64,000 nt of DNA. Origin: Arthonia radiata (taxonomy: Eukaryota > Ascomycota > Arthoniomycetes > Arthoniales > Arthoniaceae). Both the position numbers and the translations under genes were made by a program. Below the pieces are notes generated by a model. That model did not search any database and was not told where the DNA came from. It worked only from the letters and a program-made list of their open reading frames with translations. Each line of letters begins with the position of its first letter. Position 1 is the stretch's first letter. The DNA lies in assembly GCA_002989075.1 (NCBI GenBank), contig PSQN01000001.1:1029760-1093759 (forward strand), given 5' to 3'. Below are positions 10,601-23,537 of this stretch, in pieces.

Positions 10601-13259
10601 TTAGGGTTTATAAACTTCTACCAGCAATTTATCTATAAATTTAGCCGCATCGTAGTACTAATAAACATACTAATAAAAGACGTTAAGTTTATTTAGAGCA
10701 AAGCTTAATAAGAAGCTTTTAAAGCGCTAAAGTAAGCCTTTATAAATATACCAGTACTAACGTACTTTAACCCGATACTATCGATCGTTTTAATAACTAA
10801 CGTATTAGATTTTATAATAGTAGATATCTTGCTTTAGCTAAGGGAAGATAGCTAATTAATATTGCTATTAAATATTAACTTAAACTTATCTATACTAGAT
10901 ATAGCGGATACCGCTTAAACTAGTACTAATAATAAGGTAAATATATATTTATATTTAGTAGCGTTCTTTTTAAAGAAATTTATAAACGCTAAGCTAAGAT
11001 ATAATACTTATAATAAAGAGCTTATAGCAATATAGACTAGCTTTAAGTACTAGCGCTATTATCTTATTAGTATATAGTACTTAGTAAAGGTCGTAACAGA
11101 CTACAATAATCTATAGTATTTTATAACAATAAAAGTATTGTCTTACCAATAGACACGCTAGATAAAAGACCTATTAGTATTTAACTTTAAAATACTATAT
11201 TGTACGGATAGCAAGAACCTAGCAAACGCGCCGTTACGCCGTTTAAATTACAAGAACCTACGTAGAACAAAGAAAGATAACGCTAATAAGATATTACTAA
11301 GCTTATAGCAGAAGCTTAGGAGAGATGCTACTTTATCTAGTACCGAGAAAAAGCTCTTTAACCTAAAAGAAGTTATAATTACTGCTTTAATTATATTACT
11401 TAAAGATTAGTTTAAACACTGTTAGTAATTTAGCTACTAACCTAAAATCTTAGACGCGACTACAGTTTAAGTTAGAGGCAGATTAGAGTTAAATATAGAT
11501 CTTATATAGAATATTTAGAAGCAAGAAACGTGTTTGTCTTTCTCTACTAATATAGAGCCTTTTTTGGTAGCTCTTGTATTATAGGTTAAGATAGTTGTAG
11601 CTACCGCTCTTAAAATAGCTTACAATAATACTTCTTAAGGTTTTATAGCCTTAATCTTAGAAGCTTAATAAGGAGACGTCTTTATAAAGCAGAAAGTATT
11701 AGAGTTAAAATTATTGGCTAAGACTAAAAGTTAATATAGTAACAAAACGGCAGCAAATCGCTATTAAGTTGGTATAAGAAAGTTTTATGCGAGTCGAATC
11801 GACTTAGATACCCTAATAGAGTCTAACTCAAACTCTAAGTCGTTAAAGTATATAAAATAGTTAGTTAATAGCTACAAGTTGTTATACTAAAGTAACAAAA
11901 TTTAGATATTAGAATGCTCTATATTAAAGCTAAAAGTTATAAGCCGGAATTATAATAATAAGCTTATTAGTTACTTTAAGGTTAAAAAGACTCTAGAGAT
12001 TCTAAGATATAAATATACGTAAGAGAATATAATAATATATATTAAGAACTTTATTACTAAATATAACGTATATTAGCGTACTACTATAAAAAGATATAAG
12101 CTATATAGTAAAATAGCGGCAATACTAGTTCTAATTGGCTTCTTTAAAGACCTGTCTTTAAACTTTGTTGTTAAATTGCTAATAGTATGCTTAAAGAACA
12201 GAGATATTGTCGATTTAATTCTTATAGTTGTTAACCGCTTTTTAAAGTTTGTAAGCTATATTCTAGTTAGAGAGATTATAGATGCTATAAAGCTAGTAAA
12301 AATACTTTATAAGCACTAAGCAAAAACGTTAGAATTCTCAAGAAGCCTTCTGTTTAATAGAGAATCTATATTTACTAGCTTATATTAAAGTACTTTTTAC
12401 CAATATTTAGCTGTAAAATAAAGGTTAAGTACAGCGTTTTACTTTTAAACTAATAGTTAAACTAAGCGTTAAAATTAGAAGCTTAAAAACTATTTATATG
12501 TTTATATCTCTTAGAATTAAGTTAATTAGTATAAGTATCTAAAAGAAGCTACTTTTACGTATAACTTAAAAATTTATTTATTAACGAAGATATTGCTAAT
12601 TAAATGTACGTTTAGTTATATTATAGACGTACTATAGTTAAGTCGAATAACCTTTCTATCGGTAAGAATATCTCTCGTTAAGAGGAAAGGTAGCTTAGAC
12701 TAGAACACTCTATAGCAGTTAAGTATGTAAAAGAATGCTCTTTCCGCTAATAAGAAATAAAGTAGCAGCTAGAGAAAGCTTAGCGTCTATAGATAAAATA
12801 ATATAATACTAAGTATACACTAAAATACTATATAGTGGGTAATTTAGTACTACTATTGTTAAAGAACCTTAAAATAAAGAGACTAATAAAGAAGCTCAAT
12901 AATCGAAGTTTAGGACCGTTTAGAATTCTTAAGAAAGTAGGTAAACAAGCTTACTAGCTAATACTACTAAATTTCTACTGTATTTACTCTATCTTCTATG
13001 TATTCTTACTAGAGCTATATCGCCGTCGGCCCGGTATAGAACCGTCTAGTCCGATCGAAGTTAATAGTAGTAAGAAATAGCTTATTAAGGCGATTTGCTT
13101 TAAGATTAAGAATAAAGACTAGTATTAAACTAAGTAGCAGAGATAGTCGGAGGTAAATAATATAATAGAGCCGCAGGCATATCTTAAAGACTCTAATGCT
13201 CTTAAGAAATTTAAAAAGTATAAAGATGCTGAGTCGAGAAGCAAGCGTCTAAAATAAAC

Positions 13260-14831
13260 TAGACAACGTAGATAAAAAAGAGCTACAAGCCTATATAATT
13301 AGTTTATAATATAATACTAAAGAGAAGGTAAAATACCTTAAGTATAGTTTAGAACATAAAATTAGTGTAGTATTAAACTTTAAGACTATATATATATAAT
13401 TATAAAGCTTAAGCTATAAGAAAGCTAAAATAAGACTTATATAGAGAGAAAATACAGAACTATTTCGATAAGCTAAAAAAAACTACTTACACAGACTAAG
13501 ACCCTAGCTAAATAGAAGACAGAAAACTATAAGAAGACTATCTAAACTAGCACCGAAGTTAGTACAGATCGGCGGTATAATACTACTTAAGCTAGCCGCG
13601 TCTATTATCGACGCGGTCTTAAATCTAATTAACTAGATTTACTATAGCTAGCTTGTAAGAAGCCTTATTTATAGGCAGCTAAGGGCCGTATAACTTTATA
13701 TTAGAATTAAAGCTCTAACGTAGCGCCTTAATATACTTAAAATCGTTAGTATTGGTCTACTCGATCGACTTAGTGCCTAGACCGCGCTACTAAACCTATA
13801 GCTAAATATAAAAGGTACGAAGTAGAGTAAGATAGTCGTTGTAAAAAGACTCTTTATTATTTTAGACGTCCTTACTAGAGGTTAAAAAGAAGTTAGCGTA
13901 TATAAGAAGATTATAGGTACGTTTTTATCGAATAGAGACCTATTATATATTAATATAGGGTTAATTAGTATTTAAGACAAAAAGTATTAAACTTACTATC
14001 TTATACTTATCTCTTAACCTTTTAATACTAGTACAGCGAGCATACTTAGTATACTATCTTTTAGGCTACTTATAGGTTTAGTTCTTATAATACTTAAAGT
14101 TAGAATTCGTAGAAGGTCTACTATATACAGCTATATCGCTAAATAATGTCTTTATATAACAGCAGTATACCGAAACGTAAGCCTCTGGCTAAGACTAAAT
14201 TAACGCAGATACGGCGCAAAAAGCGGGATTCAAGGAGGTAAACCAACAAAACTTTGTAGGCCACTCGGGCTCGTAAGCAGTGCCGCAGTAATAAGGAGAA
14301 CGGACAATTTTATTATTATTAAAGTCGTCTTTACAGATATAACGCTTTTAATAAGCTAAAATACTAATAGTTAGACTAAAATAAAGCAATAAGAGATAAA
14401 AGACTTATAAGAAGTTATAAGAGTTAGAGATACGCTATCTAGTTTAAAAGAGTATAGAATAAAAGAAGCTGCAGATAATTTAGAAATTAGTAAAGTAATT
14501 TTAGAAGCTTTCTTCTTATAAGCGTTATAAAGAAGAGCTTTAAAATTAATGGCAGCTTTAAAGTCCTTAATACCGCGAGTTAAGCGGTAAATTAACGCCT
14601 TAGAAGAGCTCGCTTTAATAGTAGATTTGTTAACAGAGTTAAAACTCGATATAATAGAGATTATAAAGGCAAATTAAAGGCAAGCTAATACTAAATTAGC
14701 TATAAACTCCTTATCTAAGAAGAGAAGTAAAGGCTTACTAAAGAAGAGAAGCTTATAGACTAAGTAAAAGAGTATAATAATGTTAAAGAAAAAAAGAGAA
14801 AGTTTAAAAGAGCAGAAGTCTTGTTTTATGC
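13260..14831. other. Unassigned internal segment of outer fossil
   Basis: This stretch lies after the chromodomain-like region and before the nested insertion, and continues at 22131-22555. It is AT-rich with a short, less mutated patch around 14200-14290. I see no recognisable domain. It could be a long 3' untranslated part of the element or a further, older insertion. Confidence 0.4.
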
Positions 14832-14836
14832 CTATC

Positions 14837-15286
14837 TATTACAATCTTACTACATTAGACTAGTACAAGGCTAAGCGCAGCCAGCCTTATTAGAGCATTA
14901 TATAGTATACCCGATAACTTCGATATAGCGATATCGGCAACGTCGCTATATCGCAATAGGATTCTAACTACGCAACAATAAGATTGTTAGGACCGTTAAA
15001 TACAGAGAAACATACTTTTGTACCTTAAACTATATAGCTAGACTAATAGCTAATCTTAGAATAAACTTTAGTCTATTAACTTAATATTTAAATATAAGTT
15101 TCTTAACTATATTTAAGTAACGTACTTTACTTTCTATCTACTTTAGTTAAGCTCTACTTACTCTTTATAATCTATTTCGCCTCTCCTATCTTTTAGTCTT
15201 TAGTATATAAGATATCCCTTACTAAGGTTAATAAGTATATAAGATAAGTAAGCCTTAGTTTAGTTCTTTTAGCGACTAGCGTTATA
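14837..15286 (+). repeat. 5' LTR of inner fossil
   Basis: 450 bp, the same length as its partner at 21676-22125. Both copies now begin TATTACAATC and end GTTATA. The canonical TG and CA ends appear to have been changed by transitions. Confidence 0.9.
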
Positions 15287-18200
15287 TTTTAATAGACTCC
15301 CTATAAAAGTAAAGAAAGTAAATTAATTATATTTACTACTTTAGTACCTAATAGCTGTAACGCTGTAAATAGGCTAGCTAATAGAATAGCTAGTACAAGT
15401 AAGATATTAAACGTTAATACTAAGATAGAAAAAAGCTTCTTAAATAAATATTCTAATATTACTTTATTCTTAATACGCCTAGCTATATACTTTAAAACTT
15501 ATAAGAATTAGTTTCTAAATAATAGTACTATAGTTTTATTTACCGTATCTTATATAAATAGTAAGATATATAAATAGTTTAACTTTTATTTTAAAAACTA
15601 TCTCTATAAGATATCTAACAAACAACAGAAAAATACGGACGAGCTCTTTTCTAGCTTTACTGCGTTTTAGCAAAAGCTTTAATAAGTGTACAGAAATACA
15701 GATTTTAAACATACTGCTGTATACAAACTTAAGATACTCCGACAGATAGAACTAGCTAGCCAATACGTCGCTAAGTTTCTGCAATATGCTAACTAAACTA
15801 AATAGAATAAAGAACCCTTAGTCAATATCTTTTATAAAAGCTTAAAGAACTATATTAAAGAGATTATCTATATTTACGGAGAAAAGTTTACTAAACTAGA
15901 AAAGTTTATAGAATAAGCTAAAGAAATTAATAACAGCAACTTTAAACAATAGTTAGAGAAAAGAGAAGCTAAATTAGATAAGTTTATTTAAACTCGAAGT
16001 AAGTACAACTTACAATAAAACTGGTGTAATTCAATAAAATTAGACTTTATAAAGCTTTACAGAAAACTAAACAATTAGAAACAAAAATATAGAATAAAGA
16101 ACAAGCTATACTTATATTACAGAAAACTAGGGTATTAAGTTAAAGAATACTATTCTAAAAAATAATAGTTTAATAGTATAAATAAAAACGAGTATAATAA
16201 TCGATCTTAGAAACTCTATTTCTTACGATAATAGTTTAATATAACTATTTAAATATAAAAGAACAATAATTACAATAAGGCGATAGAATTACTAGCAGCC
16301 TTCTCTAACCGCTAGTATATAAACTCAATCGAGGGTTGTTCTCTTTAAGAATTAGGTCTTCTATAGAAGATTATTTAGAACTAGTATAAGTACGTTACTA
16401 AACTAATTAAAGAGCAAAAAGATATCTACTAAAGTATCTTTTATAACTAGAAAGACACTTACTGGGTTTCTTTTAACAAGAAGTACAACAAATAAAACTT
16501 TTTTAACTTATATAAAAACTAGAATACAGACAGTAGGTTATAGAAAGAAACAAAGGAACGACAAATAAAATAGAAACAACAAAATTTATAGGACTAAAAC
16601 AATATTAACCGCACTATTCTAAGGTAGCAGATACAAGATACCGTTATACTATACAAAATACTATTCTAAACTATGTGCTACAATAACAATTGCACGACTT
16701 ATAAATTTAACAAATTAGAATTAAAATAGTAGCTAAAAAAACTAATATCTTTAAAACAAGGTTCGATACAAAAACTAGGTTTTATCTAAAGAAGACCTAA
16801 ATCGCCTTATCTAGAAACTTAAGGAAAATTTAAGGAAGAATAGACCATAAAGGCTAAGTAAGATAGTAGCTACGATACGTTATAAGTAAGGTAACGACTT
16901 AAAGAGAAAAATATAGATTCTAATAGTACAGAATTCTTGCTTAAGAACGATACTAACTAGAAAGAACAAACCTTAATCTGTTAAGAAGAAATAATATAGA
17001 GACTTTGTTAGTTAGCCTTTTACAATAGAAAGTTAAGTACTAATAAGATATTAATAATATTCTAAGATATATTTACTTACGCTTACAACAATTAGTAAAC
17101 TATCTTATTAGAAGTCTAAAATTACGTAGTTAGTACTAATATCTTTAATTAACAATATATAACTTACAGACATAATAGGTTTTAACCAGCGATAGTTATA
17201 TAATTAAGATAGAGATCGTAAATAATAAACTAGACGTTATAATAAAGGTAGTATTAGAACACTTTATATAGAAATTCTTATAGTAGATTATTTAACAATA
17301 AGTTTTAGTATTTAGAATACTCTAGAACGTATACAATCAATAGAAAAAAACTAGATCGACTGCTTCAAGGGTAGTAGTACCGGCCTATCTAATAGTTAAA
17401 CTCTTTAAGAGCTTAGCTCTATATAAGCTTAGCTTTCTATAAAGTATATCTATATACTTAAGCAACAATAAACTATAGAAGTATTAAAATTATAATCGAT
17501 TTAAACGTAATAGGCAACTTTATTTTAATACGCTACGTTAGAAAGTATTAAATATAAACATAAAAAAAGAAATTACTTTATATACTATTTAAATTTTAAG
17601 GAACAGAAGAAAGAGTTAACTATAAAACTTTATTAATAAATATAACAATTAAAAACTATTAGAAAGAAATTACTTATAATATTGTAAATATTAACTAGCA
17701 CTACGCTATACTAAGTATACCTTAGTTATAACAATATAACCTAAAAGTAGATTAAAGAACTAAAAAACTTCTCTTTACTAGATATAAGCACTTTAAATAA
17801 AAGTTGTTCTACAAAATAAATACTCTATAAGCTATCTTTAGTAGTAAAGATAAGAAGTACAATAAAGAACTTATATAGGTTAATACTACTATACTTCGAC
17901 ACTTAGATATTCTATAAAAGGAGTTTAACGTAGTATTTTGTCTATAGCTAACTATACGCAAATATAAATAAGAGACAACTATACGTTAATAATTCTATAC
18001 GACGACGAGTACTCAATTAATTACTAAGATACTTAAAAAATACAATTAATTTCAATACCTGTTTAAGAAAGCTAAGCCGAACTCAGCTCTTCTAGAATGT
18101 AAATTGTAGAATTATACAATACCTTTATAAGAAGGTAAAATACTAATATTCGGTCTAATATACTCTCTATTAAAAGCAGAAAATTAAGCGCTCTGCGACT

Positions 18201-21200
18201 ATCTCGATAAAAACCTTAAGAAAAGATTTATTTAGAAATTAATATTATTAGCCGGATATTTAATACTCTTTGTATTAAAGAAGAATAGTAAACTACAACT
18301 TTATATAGATTATAGACAATTAAACAGAGTAACTATTAAAAATCGATACTCTTTACTATATATCGACGAAATAACAGATCGATTATATAATATATAATAG
18401 TTTACTAAATTTAACCTATAAGAAGCTTATAACTTAATCTATATAAAGAAAAGTAAAGAATAGAAAACAGCCTTTTATACTAAATATAAACTTTTTAAGT
18501 ATTGCGTTATACCCTTTAAGCTAATAAACGTACTAGTATTATTTTAGAAACTAATTAACAATATACTTAGCAATTATCTAGACATATTTATAACTACTTA
18601 TCTAAACGATATCCTAGTATACAGCCGTATACTAAAAAAACATAAAAAATATATTAAGAAGGTATTAAAAAGATTAGCGCGTACCGATTTACAAATTAAT
18701 ATTAAAAAAACTCAGTTTTATTAACAATCTGTCGAATTTCTTAGATTTATAATTACCGAGCACAGTCTTTAAATAAAAGATTTAAAGATCTAATCTATTT
18801 TAATTTAGCTAATACTAAAGAATATAAAATAATTACAATAGTTTTTTAGTTTTGCTAACTACTATAAGCAATAAATATTTAACTTTAGCCGAATTATAGC
18901 CCCGCTATCTTAACAAATAAAATAATTGATAGAATTCTTCTAGACGTAAAAGAAACAATTAGTATTTAAAGAGCTTAAAAAAGCTTTTAAGATTAAGCCC
19001 GTATTAGCAATGTTTAACCCTAATTTACTAATTATTATAGAAATAGACGCGTTAAACTATACAATTAAAGTATATATAAGTTAAAATAATAAGAAAAGAA
19101 AGCTTAGATTAGTAACTTTTTACTTAAAGAAAGTATTATTTATAGAACAGAACTATAATATTTACAATAAAGAGCTTTTAGCTATTATAACAGTATTCGA
19201 GATATAGTAAGCTTATTTAAAAGAAGCAAACTATACAATTATAATATATATAGACTATAAGAATCTAACTTACTTTACAACAACAAAGAAACTTAACCGC
19301 AGATAAGTTAGATAGTTAAAAACTATAGCTCTATACGACTTTATTATTATCTACAAGAAGGGTTTTAAGAACGATAGAGCTAACGCTCTAAGTTAACGTT
19401 CTAATTACCTTAATAACAAGAAATACGTCGAGCACATAATATTCTAAGAGCACAATAATAAGATTAAATATAATTAATTAGCTATAACAATCGAGTTTAT
19501 TATTAAACTAGACAACTAAATTCTAAATATTCTAAGCGACCCTAAAACTTACTAGAAAACAGAGAAACGACACTTAAAATTAATTAAGAACAGTAAAGGC
19601 TATTATAAATTTTAAGGTAAGATTTATGTCCCAAGAAATCTAACCCGACACATTATTAGTAACTTTTATAATAATCTAATAAAAGAACACAAGGATATCG
19701 ATAACACTATAGAAAAAATTATGAGAACCTACTATATCCCGAGAATTCGATATTACGTCGAGAATTATATCCGAGAATACGACATATATACAAGAATTAA
19801 ACACCTAAGGTATTTACTATATAGTAAACTATAGCTACTAGAGACACTTAAAAAGCTATAGTATATAGTCTTACTAGACTTTATTACTAAATTACTAATC
19901 TTTAAGAATTTACTTATAAAAGTAGCTTACAACGCTGTTCTAATTATATACGATAAACTAATAAAGTACGTATACTTTATATCTTATAAGGAAGCTAGTA
20001 ATTTAGAACAATTAGTATACACATTTCTTTAAATTATTCTAGCGAATTATAGTTAACTACAAAGAATTGTCTTAGACAGAGAATAAAAATTTGTCTTACG
20101 ATTTTAGATATTTCTAATACAACAACTAGAAACAAAATAAAAAATGTCTATGTTATTCTATCTATAAACAGACGGACAGACAGAATAAATAAATTAAATA
20201 CTAAAACAGTATCTTTAAGTATATATTAACTATTAGTAAAACGACTAAGTACGATTACTATTAGTAGCGCAAGTTACGCACAATAATATAAAAAACAATA
20301 TAATTAAGATAACTCTGTTTTATACCTTATATAGCTATTACCCTCTTTAAAGAAGATAACTATAAAATACTATAGAAAACGAATTAGCTACGTAAATAGC
20401 TACAAGTATAAAAACCCTATACCAACAGTTAAAGTCTAACAGCAAGTTTATTAACAAACAAATAAGAAAATAATATAATAAGTTAAGAACTACCCTAAAT
20501 ATAAATATAAAAGAAGAGAAAAGAGCTTACTTACTTGTAAGAAATATAAAGACTATTAAACTAAGTAAGAAACTCGACTATACTAAGACAAAACTATTTA
20601 AAATTTTATAGCAATTAAAATCTGTAATATTTAAACTTAAACTTCTAAAAACAATAAGAATACACTCTATATTCTATGTAGCGCTATTAAAGCTAGCCTA
20701 CTTTTAAGAAGCAGAACGATCTAACCTAGAAATCCTTTCTAATAACTAAGAACCTAAGTATAAGGTTAAAACAATTCGAGCTTATAAACAATATCGAGAT
20801 AAATAACAGTATCTTATAAAATAGAAAGAATATTCTGAACATAAAAATTAATAGAAACTAAAATAAAACCTAATTAACTATAAAGATACTATTCGACAGT
20901 ATTAGAATTAGAATATTAATTGGTTGTAGCAGTACTAATACTCTAATTTACTATCTAGTACGCTCTGCTGGTACTTAGGTTATCTATAAACAAACCAGCC
21001 TACTATATTAGTAGCCTACTACTTAACTTTAAATATAAATTATTACAAAAATCTATACTTAAACTACTTAGTACGTCTACAATATTACTACTAGATATAG
21101 CCGCTAGCCATTCTTCCTCGAACAATATATTATTCTAATTTATTTTGTTTTACGTCTAAATACGCAATCTTTTAAGCTTATTCTTTAAGTCTGCGACCGC

Positions 21201-21675
21201 CGCTTTAATAGCTTCGTGCTATCTTTTCGCTATACAAACGACTTCCTTCTCTTCTACTAAACGCTTGCGTTGCCTCTAGAGGGTATTTAACATCTATAAG
21301 TACTAAGAACGGATACTCTAAGCTAAAATAAGTTAAAACTAACCTAAAGAAAACAAATATAGGATAAGAACTAACTATTCTCTAACGATAGGCGAACGTT
21401 ATACAACTTCTTATCGTAAATATATATAAAACACAATACCTTTCTAAACTTTAGAACATACTTCTTATCTAGATAAGAGCAACAGGAATATGAAGGCATC
21501 TCTCGACTATAGACTTTAGCAAGAACGGTATTAATTTTAAGCGCTTTATTAGCGTTAAGAGCCTTCTTAACTTTAAGTATAACGACTTATAAAATTAAAT
21601 CTACTATAGAGCGACAACAAGGTTTTAATGTCTTTAGAGCCGTTAAGGACGACTAGTCTTAAAGAGAAGACCTTA

Positions 21676-22125
21676 TATTACAATCTTACTACATTAAACT
21701 AGTAAAAAGCTAAGCGCAGCTAGCCTTATTAAAGCATTATACAGTATACTTAATAACTCTAATATAGTAACGTTAGCAACGTTGCTATATCGCAATAGAA
21801 TCTCAACTACGCGACAATAAGATTATTAAGACTGTTAGATATAAGAAAATATACCTTTATACCTTAAACTATATAACTAAACTAATAGCCAATCTTAAAA
21901 TAAACTTTAGTTTATTAACTTAATATCTAAATATAAGTTCTTTAACTATATTTAAATAATATACTTTATCTTCTATCTACTTTAGTTAAGCCCCGCTTAT
22001 CCTCTATAATCTGTCTCGCCTCTCCTATCTTTTAATCTCTAGCACACAAGATACCTCTTACTAAGATTAACAAGTACACAAGATAAGTGAGCCTTAGTTC
22101 GGTCCTTCTAGCGACCGGCGTTATA
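21676..22125 (+). repeat. 3' LTR of inner fossil
   Basis: Partner of 14837-15286. It is followed directly by the second copy of the CTATC target duplication, then by the remaining 3' part of the outer element. Confidence 0.9.
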
Positions 22126-22555
22126 CTATCGTTAGATATTAATAACAAAGCTTCCGCCTACAGGTACTAATTTAGAAGCAAAGAAGTCTATTTATGCTAG
22201 TTACTACTACTTATAGAGGTAATTAATCGGTAAAAGTATATATAAGAGTATATAAAAGAACGTAAAATTAGGTAAAAATAATATAAAACCTTACTATTAA
22301 GCTTATAACTTAGGCTTAGAAGCTTTAAATTAAAAGTAAAGCTTAGTACTATAACTTAGTACTGCAGAAAACTAGCACTAAACGACGTACAGAATAATAG
22401 TAAGTAACATTACTCTTTTTCTGACTAAACGTAGATATAAGCCAGTAGATTTTTAACGAGGTTATTGCTCTGCGTAATATAAAAGATAAAAGGTACAATA
22501 GATATAGCGAACTACACCTGAATCGAGGGCGATTCTTCTTAAGAGGGAGAATAGT

Positions 22556-22751
22556 TGTAATGTATAAACGTCTTAATAGCGATTTAGAACGAAATATTGT
22601 CTATTTAGAAACGCTGCGATTCTAAGAGAATATTTTCTGTTCAGTAGACGCATCCCTTTCTTTTCTCCTTAATAATTAGCTTGAACACTAGTAAAGCCTA
22701 TTTAGACTCTTTTTGCTATCTAACTGCTTTCTGCTCTATATCTAGATTACA
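22556..22751 (+). repeat. 3' LTR of outer fossil
   Basis: Begins TGTAATGTAT and ends GATTACA. It follows a purine-rich tract (about 22540-22554) that fits a polypurine primer site, and precedes the GTATC target duplication. Confidence 0.9.
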
Positions 22752-23090
22752 GTATCTCTATACTGTTATAGTCTTACTTTAAGCTAGATTTTAGATAATT
22801 AATAGTCTTCTATATAGTAAGTCTATACTATTACTATTAGTAGCTACTAAATATATAGTTTAATATAGTTAAAATTATACTATTTATCTATACGCTTAGT
22901 AATAAATATCTATTAGAATCCTTCTCTTCTAGCTACTATCTTATTACTCTAAATAACTTACTACTAGACTTTAATTAGCTAGTTTTAGTAAATAAGATAC
23001 TATATAAAATATATATATATATATATATTAGTAAGGTAAGGGTAAGATATAGTAGTACGCTAATAGTAGTCTTCTTAGTAAAGAGCTCTA
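22752..23090. other. Right flank of island, AT-rich
   Basis: Continues the RIP-like composition of the island and includes an (AT)n microsatellite at about 23009-23029. No gene or domain is visible. The AT-rich composition stops abruptly at 23090. Confidence 0.5.
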
Positions 23091-23475
23091 TGTTGGAAAT
23101 TAACCAACTAGCTGGTTAGCCGGAACCCCCAGGGGCCCGGAGTATTGAACAGGTCCTACTAGCTGTCTCGATCTAGAATAGAACAAGCCTTTTACCTAAA
23201 GGGTCGGGCCTAGTAGCCCGGGCCTAGAATAAAAAGGAGCATTGTACGACCCGTCCTAGACAGCTGGCCCGTAGTCTAAGACAACACGGAATAGACTTAG
23301 AGACTAACAGTTTTAGATAGACAGAATTACTGTCTTGTGCGGTAAGTTACGAGTTATCTGGCCCCTATCAAAAGAACAGATATCTAGTAAGTCCTGCACG
23401 GGCCGCTAGACTTAGATATATAAGCTAGGATCCCTCTAGAGGATTCTAGCTAACAAGACAGACAACATAACAACA
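23091..23475 (+). mobile_element. LTR-like remnant, possibly Copia type
   Basis: Begins TGTTGGAAATTAACCAAC at the exact point where the AT-rich composition ends, and a possible end is AACAACA at 23475. A TATATAA box lies at 23416-23422, placed as in an LTR promoter. TGTTGGAA is a common start for Copia-class LTRs in fungi. No partner LTR, internal domain or matching target duplication was found, so this would be a solo LTR or a truncated end. Base composition is near normal, so it has been little affected by RIP. Confidence 0.45.
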
Positions 23476-23489
23476 GCTTCTCCTTGCTA

Positions 23490-23537
23490 CTGAGTATTGC
23501 ACCTGTATCAAGCCTGAGTATTGCACCAGTCTCAAGC
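23490..23537 (+). repeat. Tandem 24-bp duplication
   Basis: Two adjacent copies, 23490-23513 and 23514-23537, both beginning CTGAGTATTGCACC and ending CAAGC, with about three mismatches. They lie just right of the LTR-like sequence and may belong to the same element. Confidence 0.7.

Larger units (their letters stand above)
14837..22125 (+). mobile_element. Inner Ty3/Gypsy chromovirus fossil nested in the outer one
   Basis: Two 450-bp direct repeats at 14837-15286 and 21676-22125 bound a 7.29-kb unit. A perfect 5-bp target duplication CTATC (14832-14836 and 22126-22130) shows that it inserted as a unit into the outer element. Both elements have the same orientation. Recognisable parts in order: a gag-type CCHC zinc knuckle near 16.1 kb, reverse transcriptase about 18.1-18.8 kb, RNase H about 19.0-19.4 kb, integrase about 19.6-20.5 kb and a C-terminal chromodomain about 20.74-20.91 kb. 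A purine-rich tract (21661-21671) precedes the right LTR. It is heavily broken by RIP-type change, with dozens of breaks. It is younger than the outer element by position, but still old enough to have passed through RIP. Confidence 0.92.
7480..22751 (+). mobile_element. Outer Ty3/Gypsy chromovirus fossil, interrupted by a second element
   Basis: A pair of 196-bp direct repeats at 7480-7675 and 22556-22751 begins TGTAAT and, in the right copy, ends CA. A perfect 5-bp target duplication GTATC flanks the unit (7475-7479 and 22752-22756). A purine-rich tract lies just before the right LTR. Without the nested insertion the element is about 8.0 kb. Recognisable parts on the plus strand, in order: gag-like region from about 7.8 kb, reverse transcriptase about 9.9-10.6 kb, RNase H about 10.7-11.3 kb, integrase about 11.9-12.9 kb, and a chromodomain-like end about 13.08-13.24 kb. 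This order is that of Ty3/Gypsy chromoviruses. The element is dead, with dozens of breaks spread over all coding parts, mostly explained by RIP. Its age cannot be read from LTR divergence because RIP dominates the differences, but it predates the inner insertion. Confidence 0.9.

Noticed and set aside
6870-23090. The AT-rich block as a piece of mitochondrial DNA or a centromere
   Set aside because: It is explained by two Ty3/Gypsy elements with LTR pairs, target duplications and recognisable pol-type domains, and by RIP-type substitution.
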